Source of the DNA: Woeseiaceae bacterium
GTDB lineage: Bacteria > Pseudomonadota > Gammaproteobacteria > Steroidobacterales > Woeseiaceae
NCBI GenBank assembly: GCA_021773075.1
Contig: JAJFKT010000010.1
Location: 310,001 to 374,000, forward strand
DNA: 64,000 nucleotides
Direction of reading: 5' to 3'
The notes beneath the pieces were generated by a model. The model did not search any database. It was given only the letters and a program-made list of their open reading frames with translations, and had not been told where the DNA came from. Numbering within the stretch: position 1 is the stretch's first letter; every line of letters starts with the position of its first letter. A program made the position numbers and the translations under genes. This document shows, in pieces, positions 51,710 to 61,062 of the stretch.

Positions 51710-52228
51710 ATGAAATGTATTAGCATTTTGCTCGTGCTTGTCATAATGGCAGCCTCTAGTTCCGCGTCAGCGGATGAATCTGAGGATATACTGGCCCTGA
51801 GGGCATTGGACCAATCCTACGCTAAAGGATGGAAAGAGGGCGATGCTGATAAAGTGATGGCGCTGTTCACCGAAGATGCCACTCTTGTCCCGCATCATGG
51901 TGACGAGCCGATAAAGGGCCATGCAGCTATTCGCAACTTTTGGTTCAATCCGGATTATCCACCGACGGTTGTTCCATTCTGGACAAGGAAGCCCGAAGAG
52001 TTTTTTATTTCCGGCGATGTGGGAGTAGTTCGGGGTACGGCACGACTCGTATGGGAATTTGATGGAGTACGGACGACCATACCCAATGGGAATTATGTAT
52101 TGATCGCCGTTCGAAGAGAGCAGGAGTGGCGAATTCGTATGCTTACGTGGAACGATGATCCTCGTAGTTGGGAGCAGGAATCGATTGACACGTTGGCCGA
52201 CGACGCAACACGGATAGTTGTCGATTAG
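51710..52228 (+). CDS. Exported SnoaL/DUF4440-like protein
   Basis: A 172-residue protein with signal peptide (KCISILLVLVIMAASSSASA). The mature part has the NTF2-like fold pattern of DUF4440/SnoaL_3 proteins: ILALRALDQSYAKGWKEGDA, VMALFTEDATLVPHHGDEPI, RIRMLTWNDDPRS. Such proteins include ketosteroid-isomerase-like enzymes and binding proteins; catalytic residues cannot be assigned. Fourteen nt before a lipoprotein gene. Confidence 0.83.
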   Translation: MKCISILLVLVIMAASSSASADESEDILALRALDQSYAKGWKEGDADKVMALFTEDATLVPHHGDEPIKGHAAIRNFWFNPDYPPTVVPFWTRKPEEFFISGDVGVVRGTARLVWEFDGVRTTIPNGNYVLIAVRREQEWRIRMLTWNDDPRSWEQESIDTLADDATRIVVD

Positions 52229-52242
52229 GAGTATTTATTAGT

Positions 52243-52590
52243 ATGAACGTCAGATATATCGCACCTCTCTTCTTGGCTCTCGCAGCTTCCGGTTGCTCGT
52301 TTTACGATGTCGCGACCAACGCTGCGGATGCTATGGCCGGTACGGGTTTGTTTTCGGATAAGGATCCGCATTATTCCGAGTGGGACGGATTATGGAACCC
52401 GGAAACGAGTCGATGCATTAGGGACGAGAAGAAATTGCGTCCAATCTTGCGGCAATTGGACGCATTAGAAGAGGGTAAGGACTACGTTATTCTTCCTACC
52501 GGAGAGAAGTACCCGCTCGAAAAGCGGGCAGCAAGCGACGAGTCAATGCCTGGACCTACAGCGACATGCCTTGAACGCACTTCAGACTAG
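52243..52590 (+). CDS. Small hypothetical lipoprotein
   Basis: A 115-residue lipoprotein (lipobox LAASGC, Cys18). The mature part includes SEWDGLWNPETSRCIRDEKK and ends CLERTSD; two further cysteines could form a disulfide. Not recognised. Likely co-transcribed with the SnoaL-like gene; convergent with an HTH gene (15 nt). Confidence 0.68.
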   Translation: MNVRYIAPLFLALAASGCSFYDVATNAADAMAGTGLFSDKDPHYSEWDGLWNPETSRCIRDEKKLRPILRQLDALEEGKDYVILPTGEKYPLEKRAASDESMPGPTATCLERTSD

Positions 52591-52605
52591 ACCGTTACAA
52601 CACAA

Positions 52606-52998
52606 TCAACGACCTGATGCCCAGCCGATAAATGAGCAAGACATACCGGCAATCAGGCCAACGAGCCCCAGGCTAATTCCCACCTCGAATGCGGATCCGT
52701 CGCCAGCAATCCAGTTCGCGGCGATGGCTATCAATGCGAGCGTAACGCCGACGATAACGCCGCCATACCCCCAGCGAACACCGATCAAATGGGTTCTCGG
52801 CTTTTCTTCTAAGTTGTGCATTTCGACCTCCAATGCGGATGCAATTGATTTAATAGAGTTTGTAGACCCTCCACCGTTACTTTCCAGACGCTGAACCGTT
52901 CGGGCACTCAAATCGGATGCAATGGCGAGCTCTTCTTGAGACCATCCCCTTGCGGTTCTAAGGCGTTTCACGAGTTCTTTGTTGATCGTTCGTTTCAT
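52606..52998 (-). CDS. Xre-type HTH protein with two membrane helices
   Basis: A 130-residue protein: Cro/CI-type helix-turn-helix (about 5-62; KRLRTARGWSQEELAIASDL, SARTVQRLES), then two membrane helices (about 75-94 and 102-125). A membrane-bound regulator; target and signal unknown. Begins at ATG 52998. Confidence 0.85.
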   Translation of the reverse strand: MKRTINKELVKRLRTARGWSQEELAIASDLSARTVQRLESNGGGSTNSIKSIASALEVEMHNLEEKPRTHLIGVRWGYGGVIVGVTLALIAIAANWIAGDGSAFEVGISLGLVGLIAGMSCSFIGWASGR

Positions 52999-53104
52999 GT
53001 TTGCACTGATGGCTTGGGTCTTTCTAAAGAATGCCGAATATTTTAGAAATCTAACACGTCAACGTTACGTCAGGTCACGACAAATGCACGACATTTCCGT
53101 CGGC

Positions 53105-54226
53105 TTAGGGCACGAGGTCGATAACATCAACCTGCACATCAAATATCTCACCGTCACGCAGCAGGCTCATGGTGGTCTTTTCGCGATAAACTTCATTCCA
53201 ACGTTCGCAACCCTGTCCCAATACTTGAGTGCCGTTCGCAGCCACAACGACGTCGCCCGGCCGCAGCTCTGCCCGTTCGGCAGGCGTATCGGGGAGCACT
53301 CTCACGATCTCGTATCCCTCGGGGGACGGTATGAAAACGGCGCCAGTGCCACGCTTCGACGGGAAGTGCAGCGGTTCGGCAGAGTCGGCGCGAATTCGCA
53401 CGCGTCGCGACCTCTGATCGAAAGTCCAGGCAAAGCGCCGCATCACATCGGTACCTAATAGTTCGGTGGTTGCTCCGGTACTGACGAAGGGCTGCTGTAC
53501 CTTCACACCGGCGATTTCGATCTCGGCGTCGACACGACCAATGTCGTAATAGCGCAGCTCTTCCATGCCTTGCGCAACCGATACGGGTAGCGGCGGGTAT
53601 AACCACGGTAATTTTTCAGGTCGGCGAAGGGAGATCGATCCAGATGAACCACTGTCAATTAGCAAGCGATGGCGCCGTCCGGCGATGTCAGTGTCAAGGT
53701 AAGGTCGCCGGTCAGGCCCACGAGCATTGAATACATCGACTCCGTTGACCTTTGGCAGTCGTCCACGAGCTATGCGAATTTCGCGAGCCGGGAAGTCGAG
53801 AGTAAGCAGGTATTTCTTGAATTCGCGAAACGGTAGGAAAATGTCAACTTCGATACCAAGCGGCTGCGACAGGTGATCGAGTTGCCGTGTGTAGGGCCGC
53901 AACTTGGGAAACGTCAATGGACCAGCGGTCGCACCGCGGATCGTGATCTGTTTTCGTACTTCGACCGGGGCACCACCGGCTCGGACGACAGCATCGGGGT
54001 CGATGTGAAGACCGGCCCCACCGGTGTCGAATAATGCCATAAGAGTCGTCGCGTTTCCGTCGCCGTCCAGATCGACCTCAAGCGGGATCAGAAAATAGTC
54101 GCCGCACATTGTCGAGGGCACGACGAGTTCCGATGGCGATCGGTCCGCTGGTGCGGCATACAGGGATGATGCGGCCGCAATCGTAATCGCCAACGCGAAT
54201 GAAATGCCCAACACTTTCATAGACAA
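53105..54226 (-). CDS. Exported retropepsin-like aspartic protease with PDZ domain
   Basis: A 373-residue protein. Signal peptide 1-25 (ending LYAAPA), then two aspartyl-protease half-sites in one chain: ALFDTGGAGLHI and LLIDSGSSGSISL, both with the D-T/S-G active-site triad, the layout of bacterial retropepsin-like proteases. A PDZ domain follows (about 300-370; YEIVRVLPDTPAERAELRPG, DVVVAANG). Acts in the periplasm; substrate unknown. It stands alone. Confidence 0.85.
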   Translation of the reverse strand: MSMKVLGISFALAITIAAASSLYAAPADRSPSELVVPSTMCGDYFLIPLEVDLDGDGNATTLMALFDTGGAGLHIDPDAVVRAGGAPVEVRKQITIRGATAGPLTFPKLRPYTRQLDHLSQPLGIEVDIFLPFREFKKYLLTLDFPAREIRIARGRLPKVNGVDVFNARGPDRRPYLDTDIAGRRHRLLIDSGSSGSISLRRPEKLPWLYPPLPVSVAQGMEELRYYDIGRVDAEIEIAGVKVQQPFVSTGATTELLGTDVMRRFAWTFDQRSRRVRIRADSAEPLHFPSKRGTGAVFIPSPEGYEIVRVLPDTPAERAELRPGDVVVAANGTQVLGQGCERWNEVYREKTTMSLLRDGEIFDVQVDVIDLVP

Positions 54227-54327
54227 ATTCTAGCAAGGATATCGAAGTGCTGACGGATGATTTGGACGACCAGGTGATAGAATACTGAGATGCAACTCAT
54301 GATCTTCGGTCGTCGAAGCGAAATCTG

Positions 54328-54729
54328 ATGAAATCAAGCCCAGAAGACCTTAACGACATCGTCTCATTTAAGTTCGGCGATAACGAAGAGCTGTGTAACG
54401 AGTTGCTGCGCCTGGTTAAATCTGGCAAGAAAACGGCGACCTGTGAGGCCCTACGCGCATTTGGTCCACAGGGCGAGGAGATACCGGTTGTTGGTCGTCA
54501 GGACGTCGCATTGAATTGGGATGGTACGAAAGCTCTGCTTCTTGAAACGCTGGAGGTGACTCAGGTGCGTTTCTGCGATGTTGACGAAGGTTTTGCCCTC
54601 GCCGAAGGAGAGAATGATGATCTGGCGGGATGGCAGCGCGATCATAAAGCGTATTTCGAGCGAAGCGGTGGTTTTGACAGCGAAATGATGCTGGTCTGCG
54701 AACGCTTCAAGCTGATCCACGTTTATTGA
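54328..54729 (+). CDS. ASCH domain protein
   Basis: A 133-residue ASCH (YqfB-type) protein. FKFGDNEELCNELLRLVKSG followed by KKTATCEA, and a later EGFALAEGENDDLAGWQRDH block, are typical. ASCH proteins include an amidohydrolase of N4-acetylcytidine in E. coli (YqfB) and RNA-binding relatives (family knowledge). The usual Lys and Glu of the active site are present in KKTAT and LAEGE, but activity is not proven. Confidence 0.87.
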   Translation: MKSSPEDLNDIVSFKFGDNEELCNELLRLVKSGKKTATCEALRAFGPQGEEIPVVGRQDVALNWDGTKALLLETLEVTQVRFCDVDEGFALAEGENDDLAGWQRDHKAYFERSGGFDSEMMLVCERFKLIHVY

Positions 54730-54925
54730 CCCTGTTTGGGTCCAAATCGCCGCCATTTTTTTCTCGCTGAGTGTAACCGAATGCCAGCGCCGAACGTCTA
54801 CGGTGTTCGGCAATTCAATGTAAGCCCCGCGGAGAGTGGTATGAATATTGGGATGCGTACTCCGCTTACGGTGTACGGTTGGCGCAGTTGTGTGTCACGC
54901 CATTGGGTGTTACGGGGACCGATAG

Positions 54926-57900
54926 TTGGCTGAGAAGCACTTAAGGGTCTGCAATTTCTGCGAGGCGATGTGCGGCATCACGGTGACCGTCGACCCGACG
55001 CGCGGTAATGAAGCCGCCACCATCGTTGTAAAACCCGATCCGGACGATCCATTTTCCAAAGGCAGTATGTGCCCCAAAGCACCTGCGTTAGGGGCGTTGC
55101 ATGTGGACCCTGATCGCCTGCGTTACCCAGTGAGAAAGAGTGGCGATGATTGGGTCTCGATCAGTTACGAGGAGGCGTTTCAACTGGTCGTCTCCAAGCT
55201 AAATGGCGTACTCGAAAAACATGGGTCCAATGCCGTGGGAAGCTATCTGGGCAATCCCATCGTTCATAACATGGGAATGATGTTATTCGCCAAACCGTTT
55301 ATTCGCGCATTGGGTTCAAAGAACGTTTTCTCAGCGACCAGCATGGACCAGCTACCGCATCACTTTGCCGCGCACTATATGTTCGGGCACGAATTTCGTA
55401 TCCCGGTTCCTGATATTGATCGAACCGATTACATGATTATCATGGGCGCGAACCCGATAGCGAGCAACGGGTCGATCATGACCTCGGCGGGCGTGCAAGA
55501 TCGATTGCGCCATATCGAACAGCGCGGCGGAAAATTCATCGTAATCGACCCGCGCAAGACGGAAACAGGGAAGATTGCCACCGAGCACTACTTCATTACA
55601 CCCGGTCGCGACGTGTACTTCTTACTGGCCTTTTTGCATGTGCTTTTTCGTGATGGACACGCGACTTGTGGAGACCTTCGATCGATTACGACTGGGGTCG
55701 AGAATCTCGAATCACTGTTGAGCACGTTCACGCCTGAGAAAGCCGAAGCACTGAGTGGAATCTCAGCTGCGACCATCGAGACGCTCGTTGCCGAATATGC
55801 GGCCCAGGAACGGGCGGTAGTGTATGGACGAATGGGATTATCCACGCAAGCCCACGGCGGCCTGTGCCACTGGTTGATCAACTGCATCAATATCGTGTCA
55901 GGCCATTTCGACCGGCCGGGTGGCATGATGTTTCCATCCCCGGCGATTGAAGTCGTTCGCGGGAAGCGAAAAAAACAATCTGTTGGTCGCTGGCAAAGTC
56001 GTGTGCGGGGCTTAAACGAGTTTTATGGGGAGCTGCCTGTTTCAACAATGGCTGAGGAAATGGCCGAGGAGGGCGAGGGCCAGATCCGCGCTTTTGTAAC
56101 AATTTGCGGCAATCCGGTGCTTTCCACACCGGGGGGGAAACGTTTGGATACCTTGTTGCCAAAATTGGACTTCATGGTTTCTATCGATAACTACATCAAC
56201 GAAACCAGCCGGCATGCGGATGTGATTCTGCCCACGCCAACCGGATTGGAGAACGATCACTATGATCTGATATTCAACATGATCTCGGTGACGAACAACG
56301 CCAAGTATTCCGAAGCACTCTTCCCTATCGCCAAGGATCGTTTGTACGATTGGCAGGTCTTGCAAGAACTGGCGTCGCGTATGCGAGGCAAACGCAGCCT
56401 GCTAGAACGGTTCATTACGCCGCGTCGTATCGTGAACTTGGGTTTGATGTTGGGGCCCTATGGTCGACTAAGTCACCCCAAGCGTTGGCTATCTGGCTTA
56501 TCCCTGAAAAAGGTCATCGCGTCAAAACACGGTATTAGCCTCGGCCCATTGCAAGCGCGTATGCCCGAGGCTTTACTCACAACCGATAAAAAAATCCACT
56601 TGATGCCACAGGTATTTACCGACCGCCTTAAAGCACTTCCCGTAGAAGAGGAAACAGGTGACTTTCGCCTGATTGGTCGGCGCAATGTGGCGACCAATAA
56701 TTCCTGGATGCACCAGTTCGCGAAACTATCGAAATCGCGACTCGTTCGTTGCACCGTGATGATCAATGACGCCGATGCAAAACGCCTGGACATTGAAGAC
56801 GGCGAAATGCTGCGGGTTATTAGCCGGGTAGACGAGATTAGCCTGCCTGCAGAAGTGAGCGAGACGATGATGCCCGGCGTACTTAGCATTCCGCACGGTT
56901 TTGGGCACACGCGCAAAGGTACGCGCATCCGCCACGCGGAGGCCAAACCCGGAGTCAGCGTCAATGACATTACAGATCACCTCCGAGTTGATCCGTTGAC
57001 CGGCAATGCTGCGTTTTCCGGACAGCCGGTTCGTCTCGAGCGAATACCGGGCGGCAGCAAAGCACGCCTGCAAGAAGGCAGGCCAGTCACTGTTTTGTAT
57101 GGGTCGCAGACCGGCAATGCGGAGATGGTCGCTCGTGATCTGGCGAAAGCCGCGGAGGACTACGGCATGATCGGCGATGTTCGTGATATGGAAGAGATTA
57201 CGCTGAGCGATTTAGTCGGCGTTGAGCGCATTGTATTGCTGTGCTCCACTTACGGTGACGGTGATATGCCTGACTCGGCACAGGCGCTATGGGACGAATC
57301 TGAGGACGCCTCGGCCGACACGTTGAAGGGCAGCTATTATTCGGTGCTTGCATTGGGCGATGAAAGCTATGATCACTTCGCTAAGGCAGGACAGGATTGG
57401 GACGAACGGTTCGAAGCGCTCGGTGCGCATCGCATTCAGGAAATCTGCCTTGCGGACGTCGATTATGACGAAATAGCGCAAACCTGGATGGAGTCGGCGC
57501 TACCGACAATCTCGAAAATTGGCGAGCAAGCAACGCTGATAAAAGCGTCGGATGTTGTCAATACGACGGCGACTCGACGATACAACCGGCGCAATCCCGC
57601 CCTTGGGCAATTGCTAAAAAGGCGTCGGCTAACCGATACAGAATCCTCTAAAGAGGTCATGCATTATGAAATCGGCTTGCTCAGCGCTGGTCTGACCTAT
57701 AAGCCCGGTGACACCCTCAACATTCTGGCCAAAAATGATCCCGACCTGGTTGCCGCTGTCCTGAAGCAAATGGGTTGCGCGGGAAACGAGCGCATCGGCA
57801 ATTTTCACGAAAGTATCGAAGACTTGCTGACGCATCACTTTGAGATTCGAACTCCATCCAAAGCCTTGCTAAATCAAATTGGGATGGATGCAAGCACCGA

Positions 57901-58651
57901 TTCTGAGTATTTATGGGGCAGGGATGTACTGGACCTTGTACGCGAGCATCCGAGCACTTTTGGTGAGATGGAAACGCTGGCTTCTGTATTGCGGCCGCTC
58001 GCACCGCGCTCCTATTCAATCTCGTCGAGCCACGATGCACACCCCGGAGAGGTGCATCTGACCGTGGCGACGGTGCAGTACGAAAATCAAACGCGTAACT
58101 ACGCTGGCGTGGCTTCAAGCTATCTCGCCCAGCGAGTTTCTGTAGGCGACAAATTGCAGCTCTATGTGGCCCCTAATAAATCGTTTTCGCTGCCGATTGA
58201 TGCTGATCGTCCGATAATTCTTGTCGGACCCGGAACAGGTGTTGCACCGTTTCGAGCATTTCTCGAGCAACGCGCGTTCGACACGGCGAAGGGGCCTGCC
58301 TGGCTTTTCTTTGGGGAACGCGAGGAACAGCACGACTATCTGTATCACGATGAACTGGCGTCGCACTTGGCTGTCGGAACCCTGGCGCGGCTAGATACTG
58401 CGTTTTCCAGAGATCAGATGGAAAAAGTCTACGTCCAGGACAAAATGCGCGCTGCGGCGTCTGAAGTCTGGGAGTGGCTCCAAAACGACGCCGTCATCTA
58501 CATATGTGGTGACGGCAAGCAAATGGCACCGGACGTTGAAGCGGAGTTACTCCAAATCATCTCGGAGCAAGGATCAATGAACCTGTTTGATGCCGAATCC
58601 TTCTTACAGAAGCTTCGGAAAGACAAACGCTACCTACTGGATGTTTACTGA
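54926..58651 (+). CDS. Molybdopterin oxidoreductase fused to flavodoxin-FAD-NADPH reductase module
   Basis: A 1241-residue protein. Residues 1-715 are a Mo/W-bis-PGD oxidoreductase of formate dehydrogenase/assimilatory nitrate reductase type: [4Fe-4S] ligands CNFCEAMC and GSMCPKAPAL, GANPIASNGSIMTSAG, and the dinucleotide-binding C-terminal domain (PHGFGHTRKG). Residues about 718-860 are a flavodoxin (LYGSQTGNAEMVARDL), followed by FAD- (RSYSISSS, about 1027) and NADP-binding (VGPGTGVAPFRAFLE, about 1100) domains like CysJ or P450 reductase. Electrons would run NADPH-FAD-FMN-FeS-Mo. TTG 54926 is forced as start by an adjacent in-frame TAG. No signal peptide. Confidence 0.92.
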   Translation: MAEKHLRVCNFCEAMCGITVTVDPTRGNEAATIVVKPDPDDPFSKGSMCPKAPALGALHVDPDRLRYPVRKSGDDWVSISYEEAFQLVVSKLNGVLEKHGSNAVGSYLGNPIVHNMGMMLFAKPFIRALGSKNVFSATSMDQLPHHFAAHYMFGHEFRIPVPDIDRTDYMIIMGANPIASNGSIMTSAGVQDRLRHIEQRGGKFIVIDPRKTETGKIATEHYFITPGRDVYFLLAFLHVLFRDGHATCGDLRSITTGVENLESLLSTFTPEKAEALSGISAATIETLVAEYAAQERAVVYGRMGLSTQAHGGLCHWLINCINIVSGHFDRPGGMMFPSPAIEVVRGKRKKQSVGRWQSRVRGLNEFYGELPVSTMAEEMAEEGEGQIRAFVTICGNPVLSTPGGKRLDTLLPKLDFMVSIDNYINETSRHADVILPTPTGLENDHYDLIFNMISVTNNAKYSEALFPIAKDRLYDWQVLQELASRMRGKRSLLERFITPRRIVNLGLMLGPYGRLSHPKRWLSGLSLKKVIASKHGISLGPLQARMPEALLTTDKKIHLMPQVFTDRLKALPVEEETGDFRLIGRRNVATNNSWMHQFAKLSKSRLVRCTVMINDADAKRLDIEDGEMLRVISRVDEISLPAEVSETMMPGVLSIPHGFGHTRKGTRIRHAEAKPGVSVNDITDHLRVDPLTGNAAFSGQPVRLERIPGGSKARLQEGRPVTVLYGSQTGNAEMVARDLAKAAEDYGMIGDVRDMEEITLSDLVGVERIVLLCSTYGDGDMPDSAQALWDESEDASADTLKGSYYSVLALGDESYDHFAKAGQDWDERFEALGAHRIQEICLADVDYDEIAQTWMESALPTISKIGEQATLIKASDVVNTTATRRYNRRNPALGQLLKRRRLTDTESSKEVMHYEIGLLSAGLTYKPGDTLNILAKNDPDLVAAVLKQMGCAGNERIGNFHESIEDLLTHHFEIRTPSKALLNQIGMDASTDSEYLWGRDVLDLVREHPSTFGEMETLASVLRPLAPRSYSISSSHDAHPGEVHLTVATVQYENQTRNYAGVASSYLAQRVSVGDKLQLYVAPNKSFSLPIDADRPIILVGPGTGVAPFRAFLEQRAFDTAKGPAWLFFGEREEQHDYLYHDELASHLAVGTLARLDTAFSRDQMEKVYVQDKMRAAASEVWEWLQNDAVIYICGDGKQMAPDVEAELLQIISEQGSMNLFDAESFLQKLRKDKRYLLDVY

Positions 58652-58660
58652 GTTACCGCA

Positions 58661-59368
58661 ATGGATGAATCGAATCAAATCAGCGTCAATCTGGGCGCCA
58701 AGAATCGCGCGACAATTACCTCGACCGACAAGGAGTGGCCATTATCGAAACCCGTCTATGCCATAAACTGGTTCGATACGAAGTCGCTTTCCCTTTACAA
58801 CCTCTATAACCGACTTGCGTCGCGCAGTGTCATTGCAGTAGGCGGTCGCCCGCGCTTTAAGGGCAAAGTGACGAGAGTCTTGTACGGAGATGACGAGGAT
58901 CGTCGGGACGTACTGTTGATCGTCAACTATCCGTCGCCACAGTGTTTTCTCAATATGCTGACAAGCACCTATTTCATGATCGTCAGCATTCTGCGGATGC
59001 TCGCCGTAAAGCGATTCACTTTCGGCTTTACTCGTTCGAAGTCCGAATCCGCTATCGAAAAGGATCCTCTTTTTGAACAGGCATATTTGGTCCATTTTTA
59101 TCGTGGCAACGATATTTCCGAGGAAGTTTTGGCTATAGCAACGCGGGTTGGCTCACGGGTGCTATACAGCGGCACGCTGTCGGCGCGGGTTAGTACTGGA
59201 TCAACTGAGGGAAAGTCACAAAACATCCATTGCTTGATGGACGGCATCGTCGTTCTTCAGGCAAATGACAGTAGCGTATTCGACAAAATGACGATGTCGG
59301 ACGAATACCAATCTGTCGTTCAGAAGACCGCTGCATCGTTCGTGGCGCATATCGATCGCCTAATCTAG
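58661..59368 (+). CDS. Hypothetical protein with two DUF1330-like modules
   Basis: A 235-residue cytoplasmic protein. It reads as two alpha-beta modules: VYAINWFDTKSLSLYNLYN with VIAVGGRPRFKGKV and LLIVNYPSPQCFLNMLTST, then QAYLVHFYRGNDISEEVLA with SRVLYSGTLSARV and CLMDGIVVLQAN. This resembles tandem DUF1330/EthD-like ferredoxin folds (by pattern, moderate). It is 9 nt after the molybdenum fusion enzyme gene, so probably works with it. Function unknown. Confidence 0.68.
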   Translation: MDESNQISVNLGAKNRATITSTDKEWPLSKPVYAINWFDTKSLSLYNLYNRLASRSVIAVGGRPRFKGKVTRVLYGDDEDRRDVLLIVNYPSPQCFLNMLTSTYFMIVSILRMLAVKRFTFGFTRSKSESAIEKDPLFEQAYLVHFYRGNDISEEVLAIATRVGSRVLYSGTLSARVSTGSTEGKSQNIHCLMDGIVVLQANDSSVFDKMTMSDEYQSVVQKTAASFVAHIDRLI

Positions 59369-59385
59369 GAAGTGAGGAAACCAGA

Positions 59386-59655
59386 ATGCGCATTACCTTG
59401 ATAATACTCGGAGCAATTCTGATTCTAATTGGAGTGATTTCGATGGTGACGCCGATTCCCGGGAGCACTTTTTTTATTGCTACCGGTAGTGGGCTTTTAA
59501 TCTGCACCAGTGAACGGGCAGCGAATTGGATCAGGAATGCACGGACGAATAACGTTCGACTTAATAAGTCAGTGACCTGGATGGAGAACAAGATGGGCGA
59601 TCGGCTTAGCGGTCCGATGCGCCGCACCCGTCCAGCGGTTCAACCTGAGCCTTAG
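59386..59655 (+). CDS. Small membrane protein (PGPGW-like)
   Basis: An 89-residue protein with two short helices (about 3-20 and 27-43) around PIPGSTFF, like the PGPGW transmembrane family, then a charged cytoplasmic tail. GAGGAAACC precedes ATG 59386. Part of the operon begun at 54926. Confidence 0.72.
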   Translation: MRITLIILGAILILIGVISMVTPIPGSTFFIATGSGLLICTSERAANWIRNARTNNVRLNKSVTWMENKMGDRLSGPMRRTRPAVQPEP

Positions 59656-59670
59656 ACGAGAACAGCAGGT

Positions 59671-60522
59671 ATGCAAAAAACTAACAATAACTCTCCCATT
59701 GCAGTCGTTACCGGGGTATCGAGCGGGATTGGACGTGCGATCGTCGAGCATATGATCATCGACGGTTACGATGTCTTTGGCAGTGTTAGGAACGAGGAAG
59801 ATGCTAAAACATTGTCCAAACAAATGGGCCCCAAATTCAAGCCTCTGGTTTTCGACGTTCGCGAACGCGAAAAAGTAAGGCTGGCTGCGGAATTCGTTAA
59901 GTCTCAATTGAACGGCCAGGTTCTGCATGGGTTGGTGAACAACGCGGGAGTAGCGGCGTTCGGGCCGGTAGAGATTCTGGACGATGAGGCTTTCGACGCA
60001 TCGATCGACATCAATCTAAGCGGCGTTCGCACGGTCACAAACGCATTCATACCGTTATTGCGTGGCACGGAGTCGAAGAGTCCGGGAAAAATTATCAACA
60101 TTAGCTCCCTGTCCGGCATTCTAAATACACCGATGAATGGTGCCTATTGCGTCTCCAAACATGCACTCGAGAGCCTGGCTGACATCTACCGCCGGGAACT
60201 ACTACCGGCGGGTATTGATGTAGTGTCGGTTCGATCCGGCCCAATACAATCGGAGATTTGGAATAAAGCTCGGTCTCAGGGTGACACCTATGACGATGCG
60301 GCGTATCAGAAGATGGCGTCGAAGGTGCGTCGAATCATGCGGCGGGCCGAAAGAGACGCGCTCCCGGCAAGCGCAATCGCCAATACGGTCATGGATATAT
60401 TGGCTGGGCGCAAGAAACGTGTTGCTTACCACCTAAGCAAGGGCGCGTGGATTTCACGCTTCCTTGCCGTATTACCTGCTCGTTGGGCCGACCGTCTCAT
60501 CACTAATTCACTCATGTCTTGA
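59671..60522 (+). CDS. Short-chain dehydrogenase/reductase
   Basis: A 283-residue classical SDR. Cofactor motif VTGVSSGIGRAIV, NNAGVA, the catalytic serine in INISSLSG, and YCVSKHA (Tyr-x3-Lys). Longer than the common 250 aa by a C-terminal extension (KKRVAYHLSKGAWISRFLAV) as in hydroxysteroid/retinol-type SDRs, which suggests membrane contact and a lipid or sterol substrate (inference). Member of the 54926 operon, 15 nt after the previous gene. Confidence 0.9.
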   Translation: MQKTNNNSPIAVVTGVSSGIGRAIVEHMIIDGYDVFGSVRNEEDAKTLSKQMGPKFKPLVFDVREREKVRLAAEFVKSQLNGQVLHGLVNNAGVAAFGPVEILDDEAFDASIDINLSGVRTVTNAFIPLLRGTESKSPGKIINISSLSGILNTPMNGAYCVSKHALESLADIYRRELLPAGIDVVSVRSGPIQSEIWNKARSQGDTYDDAAYQKMASKVRRIMRRAERDALPASAIANTVMDILAGRKKRVAYHLSKGAWISRFLAVLPARWADRLITNSLMS

Positions 60523-60552
60523 TCGGTATCGGGATAAGCAGCCGGAATTCCA

Positions 60553-60984
60553 ATGATAAATACGACTCAAAGTAGACTGTTGAATATGGCTCCGCGATTA
60601 TTGCGCATTAGCCTGGCAGCATTTTCGATCTACGTATTGAGCGGGATTATTCCCATTTCGATCACGCACGCACATGCCGGGAACGCTTGCCCGATGATCG
60701 GGCCGATACCCGCCTGCTATATCGTTTCGATTTGTTATGCAGCGATGGGCATCGCCAGTTTACTGTGGGCAAAGGCGCTAAACTGGCTGTTCTTTGCAGG
60801 GGCGGCGCCTGTAATTCTGCTTGCACTTGCCGGTACGTCTATGGAGCTCATGGGTCGACCAACGTGTCCGATGTCTGGTACCGGGACGCCATTGTGCTTC
60901 TACTCTCTGGCGGTCGGAATAGCCATGCTCACCATCTTCCTGGTCGCCTTGAAGATGGAACAACGACCGCTGGCATCATTGTGA
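60553..60984 (+). CDS. Cysteine-rich four-helix membrane protein
   Basis: A 143-residue protein with about four membrane helices (22-38, 52-72, 78-96, 113-133). Two outside loops carry a repeated motif CPM-x(n)-C: ACPMIGPIPACYIVSIC and TCPMSGTGTPLCFY, each at the start of a helix. Possible metal or redox site, or internal duplication. Family not recognised. Thirty nt after the SDR gene. Confidence 0.68.
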   Translation: MINTTQSRLLNMAPRLLRISLAAFSIYVLSGIIPISITHAHAGNACPMIGPIPACYIVSICYAAMGIASLLWAKALNWLFFAGAAPVILLALAGTSMELMGRPTCPMSGTGTPLCFYSLAVGIAMLTIFLVALKMEQRPLASL

Positions 60985-61062
60985 TCCGGATAGTTTTATT
61001 CAAAAGCTTAAGCGGTTCCAGATAAGCTCGTTTCAAAATTAGGGCAACATGGGAGTACGACA

